A stretch of 64,000 bases of DNA, taken from the NCBI GenBank assembly GCA_029298735.1, contig JANSLP010000093.1, positions 37,147 through 101,146 on the forward strand. Reading direction: 5' to 3'. Under the pieces are notes generated by a model, which was given only the letters and a program-made list of their open reading frames with translations, did no database searches and was not told the DNA's origin. The number at the start of each line of letters is the position of its first letter. Position 1 is the first letter of the stretch. Shown piece after piece: positions 47,255 to 60,162 of this stretch. The DNA is from Ophiostoma sp. CBS 140.51 (lineage: Eukaryota > Ascomycota > Sordariomycetes > Ophiostomatales > Ophiostomataceae). Position numbers and translations under genes: made by a program.

Positions 47255-48529
47255 CGTGATGGTCGTCGTTTTCTTGAATGTGTAAGGGTTTACGTTCCAA
47301 AGGAAACGTCAAGACGAAAGAACAATAGAAATGACAGCTTCTCTTCAAGCCTGGAGAGCCAAACCTTTAAGACAGATTACAGCCCTCGAGATCTCTTGGT
47401 TGCTTGGCTTTGGCCTTGCCTGCTTTTAAACTAAGCTTCTTTCTTCTTTCTGCGTTTCGAGTCAAGCCACGCTCCTCCTCTCTCGTTGCCCAACTGATGC
47501 ACGACTTGGGCCAACAACAATACAAAGAAAAATCAATACTTTGTTGCGGTCCACGACAGTCTAGAACCAGGCGGCAAGTGCGCACTGCTGCCCTTCCATA
47601 TCCTCGCGATTTTCCTCGTCTCGCACTCAGCCGTCGCCAAGCCTTTTCAGCCTCACCACTGGAGGGGTACAGTGGTCTGTTTTACCTTTAACTTTAAGCT
47701 TGTTTCCCTCAGTTTTTAACGTCAATTCTCGCCTATTGTCTGCCTTGGACCCCTCTTTCTACAAAAGGCCTAGGTTGGATCCAGCTGGGCAGGGCCCTCT
47801 TCGACCAACTTTGCGTTTTGTTTCTCGTGTTTTCGTGGGCATTTGTTTCTTTTCTTCTTTGCTTTTCATACTAAGTTTGTATTGTCCAGTTCTGTGTTGC
47901 CTTGGCTGCAATTTAGCAGTAGAAATATCGGCCTCAGAAATATACTGGGATTGTTCATGTTGGTATACAAAAGGAGGAGGAATGATCAAATGCTTAACCA
48001 AAAATCAAATGTAGAAATAATTGGTGTGTCTGCAGCCCAGTAAGGCAAAAGTACAACGACCGAATCAGGAAGTGGTACAGCGACGGCGAAACTCACAGAA
48101 GTACATGTTGTTCATTATAAGAAACGCGATTGCTACAAAGTGAAGCTGTCAAGAACACCAAGAACACATCTAAAAATATCAAGCAAATAAAGGCAAATAT
48201 GTTGAGGTCGGTCTCGTAACCAAAGTTGAACTATATGCCTGTTTTCTATCTTATGTCTTTTATCAACTTTTTTTTTTTTTAAAAGGGAAAAAAAAAGCAA
48301 ATTACCAGATCACAATGTGCTCATGATTTAAAAGACCAACATAAACTGTGAAATAAAGGGATGTTGAAAGACCTCTTATGCTATCCGCCAAACACCCACA
48401 GAATCTATCCATGTATTGAAGCCCATAATATAGATTCTATGAAACAAATACTGCCAAAAAAATACCAAAATAATAAAACGCTAGGTCATACAGTGCGGTA
48501 TCCTTCTCGTTTCCTTCCAATAAGGCTGT
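47255..48529. other. Intergenic, 1.3 kb
   Basis: No gene supported. The part next to 47254 should hold the promoter of the AAA gene. The part next to 48529 is A/T-rich, with homopolymers near 48268-48296, and probably holds the 3' end of the Zn2Cys6 gene. Confidence 0.4.
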
Positions 48530-49104
48530 TTACTGCCAGTTGACTCCTCCGGGAGGGCCACCACTGACACCACCAAGCCCAATACCCATGTTTAAGAATG
48601 TGTCAATATCGCCCATACCTTCCGTCTCGAGCACATCCATAAGTTCCATCTGCTGCTCTTGCGAGAGGCTACCCTGCCGTTGCGGATTCAGCGGGCCGCC
48701 AGCACCAAACCCAAAGGCCTCGTTCATGACACCATCGGGCCCAGGGCCACCAGTGCCCCCTCCCATGCCTGGATTTCCAGCGTAACCTGGCTGACCGCCA
48801 GGCATACCGCCAAGACCAGCCATGCCGCCACTAGGACCGCCGGCACCAAGACCAGCTGGACCTCCACCAAAGATTCCTGTCAACGGACTCAAAGGATTGT
48901 TCACGCCTCCAAATCCTCCAAGGCCGTAACCAGAAAATGCCGCCGTGGGGTCTGTCAAATAGCCACCAGCACCCCCTGTGATGCTGCTGAAAGCATAAGG
49001 TGAGATGAACGGAGGTGGCGGTGAGAACCAGTCACCGCCCATTGCAGATGACTGCTGATTACGCTCCAGCGGAGCCGGCAATGGCTGTTGTTGTGGCGCC
49101 TGGC

Positions 49105-49136
<32 letters not shown>

Positions 49137-51995
49137 ATAGAGTAAGCAGGTCGCATGGGTTGGACTGGTGGTACAGAGATCGGTTGGGGAGGTGTGCGTC
49201 GCTGGTTGACCTGCGCTTGTTGTGTCTGAGGAGTTCCCGTGGGTGTTGATTCGAACTTGATAGGTGCCGGTAGTGACACTCCTTGCGAGAGACCTAGGCC
49301 AACGGGCATGGGACTAATATGCCGAACCGTGGGGGTAGGTGTTGGGGAGGAGGCCGTTGTGATAGTTGTTGAAGGAGACATCGTGCTAACGTTGTTTGTG
49401 TTGGGCGGCGTAATGTATGCTTCCGGCGATGTAATCATGGAAGGGGACAGTGCAAGAACGCTACTCGGTTGCGAGGATCCCGTGGTGGTAGTAGCTGGTG
49501 GTGTGTCTTCGCTTTGGAGGGAGCTGTCGGTGCTGTTCAATGGAGGCGGCCCAGGCGGTCCCTCTGGTGGGAAGTACGAGAACCGACGACCCATTGGCTC
49601 CGTAGAGGCTGGGTTGAGGAAGATGGAGCCGGAACGGAACTGAGGCTGACCAGCGCCGGGACCTTCGTCATATGTGTAGGGGCCCTGTGGTGCAGGCTCC
49701 GTGGAGTTGTTGAAGACGTAACCAAATTGCGGAGTACTAAAAAGCGGAGCTGACTGCTGCTGCTGGTTTTGCGGCTCTCGTTTGATGTTTCCAGAGACAT
49801 TCGGTGGCAGTGGTGCAGCTTCATTGGCGATCGGCGAGTTCGGGTCGATGTCTGATGACGGAGAGTGATATGAGGTTTCGGGTCCACTGTATTGGGTTGC
49901 AGTGAATACCGGTGGTCCTTGCTGCTGCTGCTGCTGCTGCTGCTCCTCAGGAGTGTCGTAACTTTGAAGACAGGCCTTGGCGAAGATGGAGTAGAGTTGT
50001 GAGGCAGCAGAGGCTCCAGGCCAGCGCTCGGAGCACTGATCGACAATGTCCAGAGACGTGTTGATGAGCTCCTCAATCTCCTCACGAGGATGCTTCTTCC
50101 GAACCTCAGGGTACGATACAGACCACAAGATAGTGTTCAAGGACATGTAGATCGTGAGCAAGAAGACCCATGTAATGTCGATGGCGGACTTTTTGACCTG
50201 TTGACTGCCAAGGTTGGTGACATAGGCAGAGGAATCGTAACAGCGGAGAGCGGCCGCTGGTGAGGGCTTGGGAACTTGTGGAGATGGTCGGTACAAGGAG
50301 ACAATCATCGTATGGTATCTCCCGGTGAACCTACGGGTTGATTAGCACACGTTGCATAAAATATCGATATACCCACGTAACAAGAAACATACCAAGGTCT
50401 ACACCAGGCGGGGTTCTCCGGTGCTGTGTCAAGCCAGTTCTGGATTTTCTTCTCCATTTGAATGAACCAGGGGTGATCCTCACTGCGAGGTTCTGGTCGT
50501 TTCTTTTCGTAGAGCACGCGGCGAATTTCAGCTTGACAGATGCGCATTTTGCAGAAGTGGATGGCCACGCGTTTCTTCTCCGAAGGAGGACCAGGCTGGA
50601 TGCCCTCCTCGGTGATGTACTCGTCGTCTACATCAGCGAAAAAGCCAACGTCAATGAGATCATTCCCCTTTGAGAGGCCATTGGGACGGCCCATAGAATG
50701 TGCAAGCCCAAGCTCCATCGTTGCAACTATCCAGCTCAAACGACGGCGCATATCAAGCTGGAGAGGATCAACTTGGAAGCCGCTCGCAATGGTCTTCTCG
50801 TCGGCAATGGTGAGCTGCTGGCAGATCCTCGTACCAAGGCCGACAATATGGTAGACATTTGTTCGCGTCGGCGTGAGCAGCGAGTACTGCCCAATAAGCC
50901 CAAGGCACTGGAGAGTCCTCAAATCTTTTGGCCGGATAACATCCTCGAAATACTCCATGGCGGCAAGGTAGTAACTATCGGCAAGGCCCGCATACTGAGT
51001 ATCCAACTTTTGGAGGCTGATGGCCATAACCATCCGCACGGCAAAGTTTTTGTAAGGGTCGGTGTTGCCGTCGAAAACCTCGTCGACGTGAGTGGCAAAG
51101 ACGCGCTCGTGGAGGGTTGGGTTGAACACTTGAGCTGTAGCCGTAGGTTAGCAAAAGTGAGAGTGGCATGCTTACAGCGTGAGGATACTTACCGCGGGAG
51201 TTGAACACTTCCACTAGTTTATCCACGATAGGGCGCGATGGAAGGTTTTGGGCAGGGTGGGCACTGATCATGGGGTAGCTCTTCTTGCGAAGGCTTCCAG
51301 AGCTGAAGCTGGAGCCAGCACGGCCATGTGGGCCGGCTATGCTCTGCATTCGCGTCAGGCGCTCGATACGGCGCGCATTCAGCTCTGGGATCAGCTCCGA
51401 TATGCGTTGCGACTCGGTATAGCGTTTGGCTTCTTCCATAAGAAGTCTCGTCATGGCAATGCCGCTGCTGGGCCCGAGGTAGCGGGGTGTCTCGTCGGAG
51501 TCGCTCAAGCGGACAAAGCCGCCGGGTCTGATCATGTCTTCGTTGTCTTCGGGCAGATCTTCTTCCGTGAACTGGGCCAGCTCTGCTTCCAGTTGCCGCA
51601 CCTTCTCCTGTAGCTTCACGACGTAGAAGCGGCTGATTTTGCGGCCCTTGGCGCTGTCGTAGTATTCACAAACGGAGCCGGAACGTTCGCAGGGCAGGCA
51701 TCGAGGAAGGGTTGGGTCGCAGCGTGTCTTGCGCTGTAGGTTCAGCAAAGTTAGTAGGCAGAACAAGCGAATGGTCACAAGGCGGGCGTCAAGAGCCCAT
51801 TATGAGGATGCATACCTGTCGGCAACGGCAGCAGGCCGTCAGTGTATGGGCAACGCGACTCGGAGCATCGTGGTCGCTATCGCGGCTCTGCGGCGGCTGT
51901 GACCTGGCGGGTTGTTGGTAATACTGCTGCGGGGGCGGCGGGCGGCGAATCGCACCCGGGGCAAAGCCCTGACGAAAGATGTCGGACGCATTCAT
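48530..51995 (-). CDS. Zn2Cys6 transcription factor with glutamine- and glycine-rich C-terminus
   Basis: Nuclear regulator of about 1087 residues. Exons on the minus strand are 51995-51816, 51733-51193, 51134-50393 and 50330-48530; the introns (82, 58 and 62 nt) are GT-AG with consistent phase. The first intron interrupts the zinc cluster, whose Cys are at 55, 58, 65, 72, 75 and 82 (C-x2-C-x6-C-x6-C-x2-C-x6-C) with RKTRCD in the first half. A linker and heptad-like dimerisation helix follow (VVKLQEKVRQLEAELAQF). The fungal_trans middle homology region spans about 240-560, including MRRRLSWIVATMELGLAHSM and the spliced WFTGRYHTMIVSLYRPSP. The last 450 residues are low-complexity, with two poly-Gln tracts (49922-49944 and 49112-49137) and Gly/Pro-rich blocks, probably an activation domain. 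Target genes are unknown. It is head-to-head with the next Zn2Cys6 gene. Confidence 0.9.
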
Positions 51996-54326
51996 CTTGA
52001 GTCCGTATTGTCTGAGCCTCCGTGGGCTGTAAACGTGGCCTGCTTGCGTTTCTCAGGCGTCAAGGCTATCCGGAGGTTGGAAGCTGTCGCCGGACGATCG
52101 CAAAGCAGAGATCGCTATTGTTCCGCCGCGTATTCCGGTGGCGCACAGCAAGGGCACACCGCTGACTGTTTCAGCTGTGCGGTTCTCCTCCCCCTCCAAT
52201 CGAGTTGCCGGTATGGCGGACAGCAAACGAGAGACAAACGGTGCAGATGTCTCAGGTCACCACAAATTGGACGAGGTGGGCGTGCGCTGTGAATAAGGTA
52301 GGGAGTATTGGAGCGGCGGCGGGTGGGTGTGCCTGTCGTAATCTTATGTATCCCTATGCTGGAAGAGTTGCGAGGGGATTGTAGCGATGTCGCGATCACG
52401 TCACGATCTTATCACGGCGTTGTCGAGAAGGCTGTGGTCGCTTGGGATCGTCGCAAGTCGGAGAAAGGCTGTTGCCGGTGGCTACCTCTTGTCCACGCAG
52501 CTATTGGACAAAAGAATGTGTGAAGTAGACAGGATGTTGTGGTCGATGCGTCACTGTGAACAGAGTTTGTCCTGTATTTACACGTCCTTGGGTGGTCGAG
52601 GATGTTTGTGGGAGCGTCGACACTTGTGGTTGTTTGGTTCGCTAATCCTTCATCATCGGGCGCGAATGAAATCACAGTACTCGGCTGTTTTGCGCAGTTA
52701 TGGTCTGCTTGTCTGTTTCCCTCGCGGCGGGCACCACATTCCCGTTTTTCCTTTCCCTTCCCCCCTTTTCAGGCGTGCTTGCCGCTAGTTTGCCCACTGG
52801 GGATCTCGGGGAAAGAACAACAGCGAGTCTGGTGGAGACTTCAAAAAGCGGGCGAAAAACCGCACGGAAAAAGCAAATGAGGGGTATTATTTCACGCCGT
52901 CTTGGACAGCCAAGATATCGCATGTGGTTGATCTGCTGGCGCGATTCCAGGCGCAAGGGGAAGGACCTAAGACGCCAACGGGCTTAAGTGATTCTAACCG
53001 CGTATTCGCTAACGGCAGGAGCAGTTGTAACAGCAATAGACAACTTCTTGTGCTGAAAGAATATTGCACGAGATGCCTCTACTCCCTCTACTGCTGAGGA
53101 AGGTGGGGGTTTCACTACGCATTGGAGAGCAGAGAGGGGCCCTTGGCAGGTCAAATAGGGAAGGCATGGTGCGCATGCATGGCCGCAAAATCCACAACGG
53201 GCAGTCACACAGCAATTTTTCAGGGTTCAGACAAAGCAATAGTGAGGAGAGCTACCGTAAGCGCTGGCCTGGACAAAAGCCGGCGGACAAGGAAGTACAA
53301 AAGAGGGGATCAATCAGAGGAAGGAGTGACCAATCAAGCTGTGCGCATAGCCATTCGCTTCTGTAGCTCTACACTAAAGTCGCCCTGTGGCAAAGATATC
53401 TCACGAGCTGTGTGGACAAAGTCGCGGCGTGTCATAGAAGGGCGCAGAGCAGAAATGGCACGAATAGATGGATAGGAGAGTAGGCCTGGACGATTGCGCC
53501 AGGGTGAGGCGACATGTCTCTAGGCAAGCCGGGTTGGAAGTCCGGCGACAGACTTCAGTCCATACTGTCACGGCATTGTAGATAATAGTGGGCGAGTGGG
53601 CCTACCAGCCAGTGCTACTGTGCACACAGCGCCCTGTTTGCCCCGCCTTAAACAGTAACCAGTAGAACTCGCCCTGCGTACGAAGTAAATGTGTGCGGTG
53701 CCCTTCCTTCATTCTCCATTCTGCATTGCGCGAAGGGCGATCGTAGCTTCCACCACCCGTTTGACAACAGACGACTGGCAACATCCTAATTTGCGCCAAT
53801 ACACTACAACAATAGAGCAACCTCCTTTTCGATATACCGGAATACACAAATGAGAAAGACATCTCGCATCTTCACTTGACGACGACGGATTCCTCTGCAC
53901 ACACTCCCCGCGCCTCCGAGGCACCCTTTGCTCGACATACAAAGCTACCCATCTCGTGATTCACCCACCTTAACGACGACGACGACGACGACGACGACAT
54001 TGACAGCTACATTACCCACTACCTACCAACAGCGCTCCACCGAGATACTATTTCGCAGATCCAGTTGTCCATTACATACTTACAGTCCCTGGCCCCTTGA
54101 CAAACTCCACGACCACTGACGCTGTCGCAACAAAAACGCATGAATCCTAACCTAAGAAGTACACACTTTTTGAGACAGACTTCCGTTATCTTGTCGCGTT
54201 AGCCATACGCCGTTGGCTCGAGCTCAATCGAAAGTCTACCCCAGCCCTTGCTGCGCTGGCCGAGCAGCACAGGCCTCCCTCATCGACCACCTCTCTTCTC
54301 GCGCCTCTCCCGCATCCAGATCCAAT
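51996..54326. promoter_or_regulatory. Divergent 2.3-kb promoter region between two Zn2Cys6 genes
   Basis: No gene supported. It should hold both promoters and leaders. It contains one TACGAAGTA motif (53679-53687) and an ACG-type trinucleotide run near 53973-53998. Confidence 0.45.
53973..53998. repeat. ACG trinucleotide microsatellite
   Basis: Eight or more uninterrupted ACG/CGA units on the plus strand, in the probable leader of the downstream Zn2Cys6 gene. It is non-coding. Confidence 0.85.
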
Positions 54327-57064
54327 ATGCCGCGCTCCAGCTTCTCCGATAACCCGCTGCTGCGAGTTTCCAGACCCGTGTCTGCATGTTCACGATGTCA
54401 GTACACCCTTCTCCGTTTCAAGATAGTTATAATACCGTATCCTTTGGACTGTGCACCCTTTCAGCAGCCATCCATATGTGAGATATGAACAGTTGCTAAG
54501 ATGTCTTCCCCTCTAGGCCGAGCAGCAAAAGTCAAGGTACTACGACCAGCATCATGTAGCCCACAAGATCATCAACTGACACAGACTTTAGTGTGATGGA
54601 AAACTCCCGGCGTGCACAGCATGCGAAAAGGCCGGCCGTGAAAGCGAGTGCTCGGCGGCTAACGACCAATTTGCTCGCGGCAAGGAGCGGAGGTTTGTGA
54701 AACACCTCCCCATCGGTGGAATGCTAGCCTTTTTTTCTGATAATAAGTAGCTACGTTGCGGCCCTCGAGTTGCGAGTCGAGAAGCTAGAACGACGTTTAT
54801 CGTATGCCCGATCCCGCAAGGCATCCGTCGCATTTCACACGGACGGCGGATCAAGCTTCCCAGGACCCTCGGGTGCCGATCGGAAGGACTCATTGTCCGT
54901 TATTCGAGCAGCCATCCATCGCAAGGCGGCACGCAAGCGGGAAAACTCAGATGTCAACTCTCTTGTATCGGATTTCGGCTTTCTGTAAGTCAACCAGACC
55001 ATACTGATCATCCTGGATCTTGACTGGACACTGACATGCACAGCTCCGTCAACGCAACAACTCGCGATTTCGAGCCATCGGTGAACAATATGACCTTTGC
55101 GCGCCTTGTTCTCGCCGCTGCCGGAAATGACCCGCTACCCGAACCTATCATGGCGTCTGCGAAGCTACCATCGCGACAGGCATCTAACGGCATTGTCCAG
55201 TACTACATTACGCACGTCCACTCTCTCTTTCCATTCTTTCCGGAGACTTCATTGCTTGCTCTGCTGGAGGAGCTGTATATACAGCAACAGCCGGCCCAGC
55301 CTAATATCCCGCAGCCTCGCTCTAACCTACGGAGCTCCGACTATTGGATGCTGTACATGGTGCTGGCCATCGGATCGTCGGCACAGAGTCGCAGCCGGCA
55401 GGACACATACTACAGTAACGGTGTGGAGTTTGCCTCACGGGCTATGCCGTACGCTGATCGTGCCCTCGCGCCTGGACATGTCACACAGATTCAGTCATTA
55501 CTGCTTTTGACTCTGTATTCGATGCTCGACCCAGCGCATTTTGATAGCTGGCATTTGATAGGTTTCACATGTCGCGCAATCGTTGATCTCGGCTTCCACC
55601 AGGATCCGCCACAGTCGCAGAGCATGGACGCCGCCGCACTTGACGCACGGAGGAGAACGTTTTATTGTGCTTATGCACTTGATCGGTGAGTCAGCTACAG
55701 CAGACCTCGTTGCCGGCCCAAACCATTGTGATGTAACAGGTGTCTAACCTATGTGGTTGAATTTTAGAACCATCAGCATGGTCCACGCCCGGGCTTTCTC
55801 ATTCACCGACGATGCCATAAACGTGGCTTTCCCATCCATGATTGGCGTTATACAGACTCTCCCACAGCAACCGACGATGCATAATATGCAAGCGCTACTT
55901 CCTCCACGCTCACCCGCATCAGCTCAGCCGCCTATCTCGCCGTCATCAGTGCCAGCAGCCAACTCTGCGTTGCTCTTGTTCCAACTCCGCCGTGCCCAGT
56001 CTCACTGGTATCAGGCGCTCTACCAATCGGATCCATCTGACGCACTGCCCGATCCCGCCGCGTATGTCTGGCGCATGTGCACCGACATGCGGGAGTGGTA
56101 TGACGCGCTACCTGCCACCCTCCCCGGACGAATCCGGGAGATGTTTGATCTAGAGCTACAGTATAGCTACGTGTACTGTATTGCGCCGAGCGCTAGGGCA
56201 CCTCTTATCACTGCATACGGCCGCATGTTGATCTTTGAGCATGTCATCGCCTACGTGGACCGTATCATGGCACTCGCCCGAGGTGGACTGAACCCAGTGT
56301 TGCACACGTACCATGATTCACTGCGTCTGTTCTTCATGGGAAGCCAGTTTGTGGCTGTGCTCCGAGATACGGCAACAGCAGACGCGATCCTGGCCGGTGG
56401 TGGGTCAATTCCCGTGCCGCTGGCTATGCCAGGCGAAGCCCCGCCACCACCAATGCCAGTCCGCAGAGCCGGGCCGCCGACAACAAACCTGCCCAATAAC
56501 AACGGAAGCGGTGCCGGTAACAACAGCAACAATGTCAACAACGGGTTGCCACCATCACTGGCATCTGTCCATCCTATTAATGGTACTAACGTGGATCGTG
56601 CCATTGCCTGTTTGGAGCGGGTCAGCTGGACGCTGAGTGCGTATGGTGCTCGATGGGAAGATGCCGAGCAACTAGCTACGGGATTCAAAACCATAAGTCG
56701 GTCTGTTCTTGAGTCGCTCTGGGCACGCCAGGCCACACAGAGTAAGCAACCGCCTAAGAGCACCGCGCCCCCCGTGCCATCTTTGGTGTCCCATCAGCAA
56801 CAACAACGGCAGCCGCATCCCCATCCGCACTACCAACAACAGGCCTATCAACCACAGCTGGTGCAACAGCAGCAGCAGCAGCAGCAGGTTCACTACCAAA
56901 TTCCCCAATACCAGCAAATGCCACCGCAGCAACAACACCAACAGCCTCCGCCACCGCACATGCAGTACCAGCCTCAGCAGCCTAGGCAGCCGGCAGGGCT
57001 GGTGCCAATGCGTTATGTCAATAACATGCAGCAACAGCAACCGCCGCCCTCTGAACCAAGATAG
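54327..57064 (+). CDS. Zn2Cys6 transcription factor with micro-exon and poly-Gln tail
   Basis: Nuclear regulator of about 787 residues from six exons: 54327-54396, 54517-54536, 54592-54692, 54751-54984, 55044-55685 and 55768-57064. Splicing yields a perfect zinc cluster, with Cys at 21, 24, 31, 38, 41 and 50 (SRCRAAKVKCDGKLPACTAC in the middle). This depends on a GTCAGT donor at 54397 and a 20-nt second exon; the other introns have ordinary ends. A coiled-coil follows (YVAALELRVEKLERRL). The middle homology region is at about 180-480, with DYWMLYMVLAIGS, IVDLGFHQDP and RRRTFYCAYALDRTISMV. The last 100 residues are rich in Gln, His and Pro. The ATG at 54327 is the first that leads into the cluster. 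No specific regulator could be named. Confidence 0.88.
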
Positions 57065-57760
57065 ACCATTGGGTTTGGGAATCATTTAGTATTTCAATAG
57101 CTTTCCTACAATACAGTTATAGTGTGCGGTATTTTAGACTTCTTATGCCATTGCTGGGTTTCAAAAACTTTCTTTTATAATGTTACGTGCGTCCCAATTT
57201 TTGGCAAGCTTCTGGTGTGATTGGTTCCTTCTGGTTTTGCTCCGACATTCACTGATCCAGTGATTGCCCTGTTTTGGGTGGTGGTTGCTAGCTTGTGAGG
57301 TTGCTAGCTTGTGAGGTTGCTAGCTTGTGAGGTTGCCAGATGCTTTTATGATGATATCCCCATACTTCGTTTGTGCAGATTCCCAGAACTGTGTCCAGTG
57401 GTGCACTTACATAATTGACGTTTGCCACTAGGACAATGGCACCAGGAGTTCTCAACGGTTTGACATGTGCTAGTGTTGGTGCTGTGATATTTGTTTACTC
57501 TATGTATTTTTGGCCGTAGATTCTACGCCTATTAATATTCGTTCCTTTTTATCCCAAAAATGTGTCTAAGAAAAATACTAAAATGTTGCCGCCCCCTGTG
57601 AAATCAGAGTGAAAACCAATAAATACCAATAGACAAGCAAATCATTCGTCGTCTAGACCCAGCCAGTCATAAATATAAATGTATAAATTCGTCACGCTGT
57701 TGAAACAGCACAATAGATGGAAGAGATAGAGAAAAAGCAGCACCCTTCACCACTGATCGA
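57065..57760. other. Intergenic between two convergent Zn2Cys6 genes
   Basis: No gene supported. A/T-rich sequence that should hold both 3' ends, plus a short tandem repeat at 57285-57336. Confidence 0.4.
57285..57336. repeat. 16-bp tandem repeat, 3.25 copies
   Basis: The unit TTGCTAGCTTGTGAGG is repeated exactly three times (57285-57332) and followed by a partial TTGC. It is a small minisatellite in the spacer between convergent genes. Confidence 0.95.
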
Positions 57761-60162
57761 TCAATCGTCATCGAGATAATATGCCAGCTGCTGGCCACGT
57801 GCACCAATGTACTTGATCAAAAAGTCTGCCCACATCACCTCATCTGAGTACTCGTTGGGTCGGTTGGGGAAGGGACTTGGTGGGCAAGGCTTCGTGGGCG
57901 GCATGCGGGACATGACAAAGCGCAAGGTTGTCAAGGGCAAGATCATGGACAGGGGACCGACGTCACCCATCTTATCGTCCAAAAAGTATTCGATCGACTG
58001 GCAGATGTTGTTGGAGACGGTGCGGAGGATGCTAAGGGCGTCGTCGGCAGCAGCCTTCATGGCAGCGGCGGATGGCGGGAATTCGCCATGAGGAGAAGGT
58101 TCCTCGGCTGGAGCAGAGGCAGGGCTGTCGGCGGAGCCCGGTGAGGATGAGGAGCTGAGCGGAGATGCATCGGGTGCTGTTGACTGTGACGAAGCAGGCG
58201 ATGTGGGCTCAGACCAGTTGTTGGCGGTAAAGCTGGCGCCGGTCAATGGATCGGTACCATGTTTTGGCGCCTGGGGCACAGTGGACATGTACCCGGGCGA
58301 GGACTGCAGCTCAGTAATGCGGCCATAGAGCCAGTGAATTTGGTGGTTGATCATCATGGAGATGACCCAAAAGAGGACGACGGACTGGCCAATGGCAAAA
58401 GCGGGGAAGTGGAAGGCGACAGCAAAGGGACGACCGCGGCTGGTGTTGTCAAATACAGGGCACTCGATGGTAGACAGCTCGGGCCAGTAAAGAGGACCGG
58501 CGACAATGGCCTGCAGGTCCTTGTGCCAGCCCATCAAGCAGCGGTAGATGGTGTGGTACTGGCCGATGATATCCCAGAAGCCGCGGATGACTGCCTCAAC
58601 GCCGATTGTCTTTTGTGCTTCGGACAGCTTGTCAGTCTGCTCCAGCAACACGGGGATGCAATACATCTGATCCATAAACTTGTCCTGCGGGTCTTTGGCG
58701 GCCGTCTGCCAGGGACGGTTGGTCCACTCGGGCTCACACAGGAAATTGGCCTTGCGCATCAGCAGCGCGTAGATAAACTGCTGCAGTCTCATAAAGACAA
58801 ACAGAGAGTGGCCTAGAGGAGTGATGTGTGCGTCGGGGCCGCGCATCTTGAGCAGGGCCAGACCGCCAGTGTGGTGAGAGTAGTAGCCATTGAGGTGGCG
58901 TGACGGGCATTCGGCGACCTCGTACATGGAAAAGGCCATGCAGGCTGCCAAGGTTTGGTCGGCCAGCTGTGTGGCCGGATCGTGGATAGCGTCCTGCAGC
59001 TGGTGGAGGCCCTTGGTGTAGAGGCGCAAACTGTGCTGGACGAGGGCCATATTGTTGCTGCGGCGGCCAACGCGAGCCATGCACAGGGCGGTCATGCCGG
59101 ACTCGAGCGCCGGAGCATTATCGAGCGAAGTGTCGCTGAGGTTTAGCAGCCAATTGCGCGAGCGCAGCGTCTTGGTGGTCGTCTTACAGCCGCTGATGAG
59201 TTCGGTAGGTAGGTGGAAACTCAGGAACATCGGGAAGAGCTGTTCACGCCAAGCGGCTTCTGTGCTGACGTGGTGAATAAACGGCGAGCCTATCGGCCAA
59301 CCGTCCATGCCGGTCATCGAAACGTCGTGTGAAGTTGCAGCCGCGGCGGAATTAGACAGTGATAACGGGGAAGTAAAGTCGAGCATGGCAATGTTGGCGC
59401 TGGACTCGAGCATGGAGATGACTTTGCTCAGTGTTTCGACAGTCATCGGTGCCCTTCTTGTGGGGACGAGTTGCTGCTGTCGTAGCTTGGTGTTGAAGTT
59501 TTGTTGGTTCTCGCCCTGTGCCCCCTCCTCTTCATCATCGGTATCGTGGTAGATGAACTGCTTCCAGTACCTCTTGATGTCGGCCCGCGAGGCAGTTGTC
59601 GACAAGTCAAAAGCATCGATAGCACGCGGATTGCCACCTTGCGATCTGCTTGCAGCGATAGAGGAGCTCTCAGCGAGTTCTGCGACGGCAGCGGCCGCCA
59701 GAGAAGATGTAGGTTCTTGGGGTTGTTTCGGTTTCGGGTCTTGTGCGAGGGCCTTGGGGGTCTTCCGCACTCGCTTGCGCCAGCGGCCCTGTGTCGTGAT
59801 GGTGCCACCTTCTGTGTCTTCGATGGGTTCGGGTCCCATAGTCACGTTTGACGACATGACGAAAGCCACCGGCCGCTTGTAGCCCGTGCATAGTCGGTTG
59901 GATTTGCGGCAGTTGCCGCATGCAGGCTGGCCACCATCACACTGGAAAGAGGGAGATGTCAGTACGGTTCAGAGGAAAGGCGAATAGACAGAGTGAGAGA
60001 GAAGGAGAGAGGAGAAGAGAAGCGAAAAGAGTGCTTTGAAAGGGAAGAAACTTGGCGGGAGAGTGTCAGGAGACGGGGATCAAAGGAGCCTAGAAAACAT
60101 ACCTTAACTTTCCGCTGAATGCAGGTATTGCAACCCTTCGAGCGGCCTGGAACACCAACCAT
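57761..60162 (-). CDS. Zn2Cys6 transcription factor with fungal transcription-factor domain
   Basis: Nuclear regulator of about 746 residues. Exon 1 (60162-60103) encodes the first half of the zinc cluster and exon 2 (59941-57761) the rest. The 161-nt intron (GTATGT donor, TTTCCAG acceptor) falls immediately before the third Cys. The six Cys are at 11, 14, 21, 28, 31 and 38 (C-x2-C-x6-C-x6-C-x2-C-x6-C), and SKGCNTCIQRKVK is typical of the SKGCxxC subgroup. The remainder fits a fungal-specific regulatory domain of that subgroup, with GMTALCMARVGRRS, ACMAFSMYEVAECP and YYSHHTGGLALLKMRGP. A Ser/Pro/Ala-rich linker lies near residues 610-660. The gene converges with the preceding regulator. Target pathway unknown. 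Confidence 0.9.
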
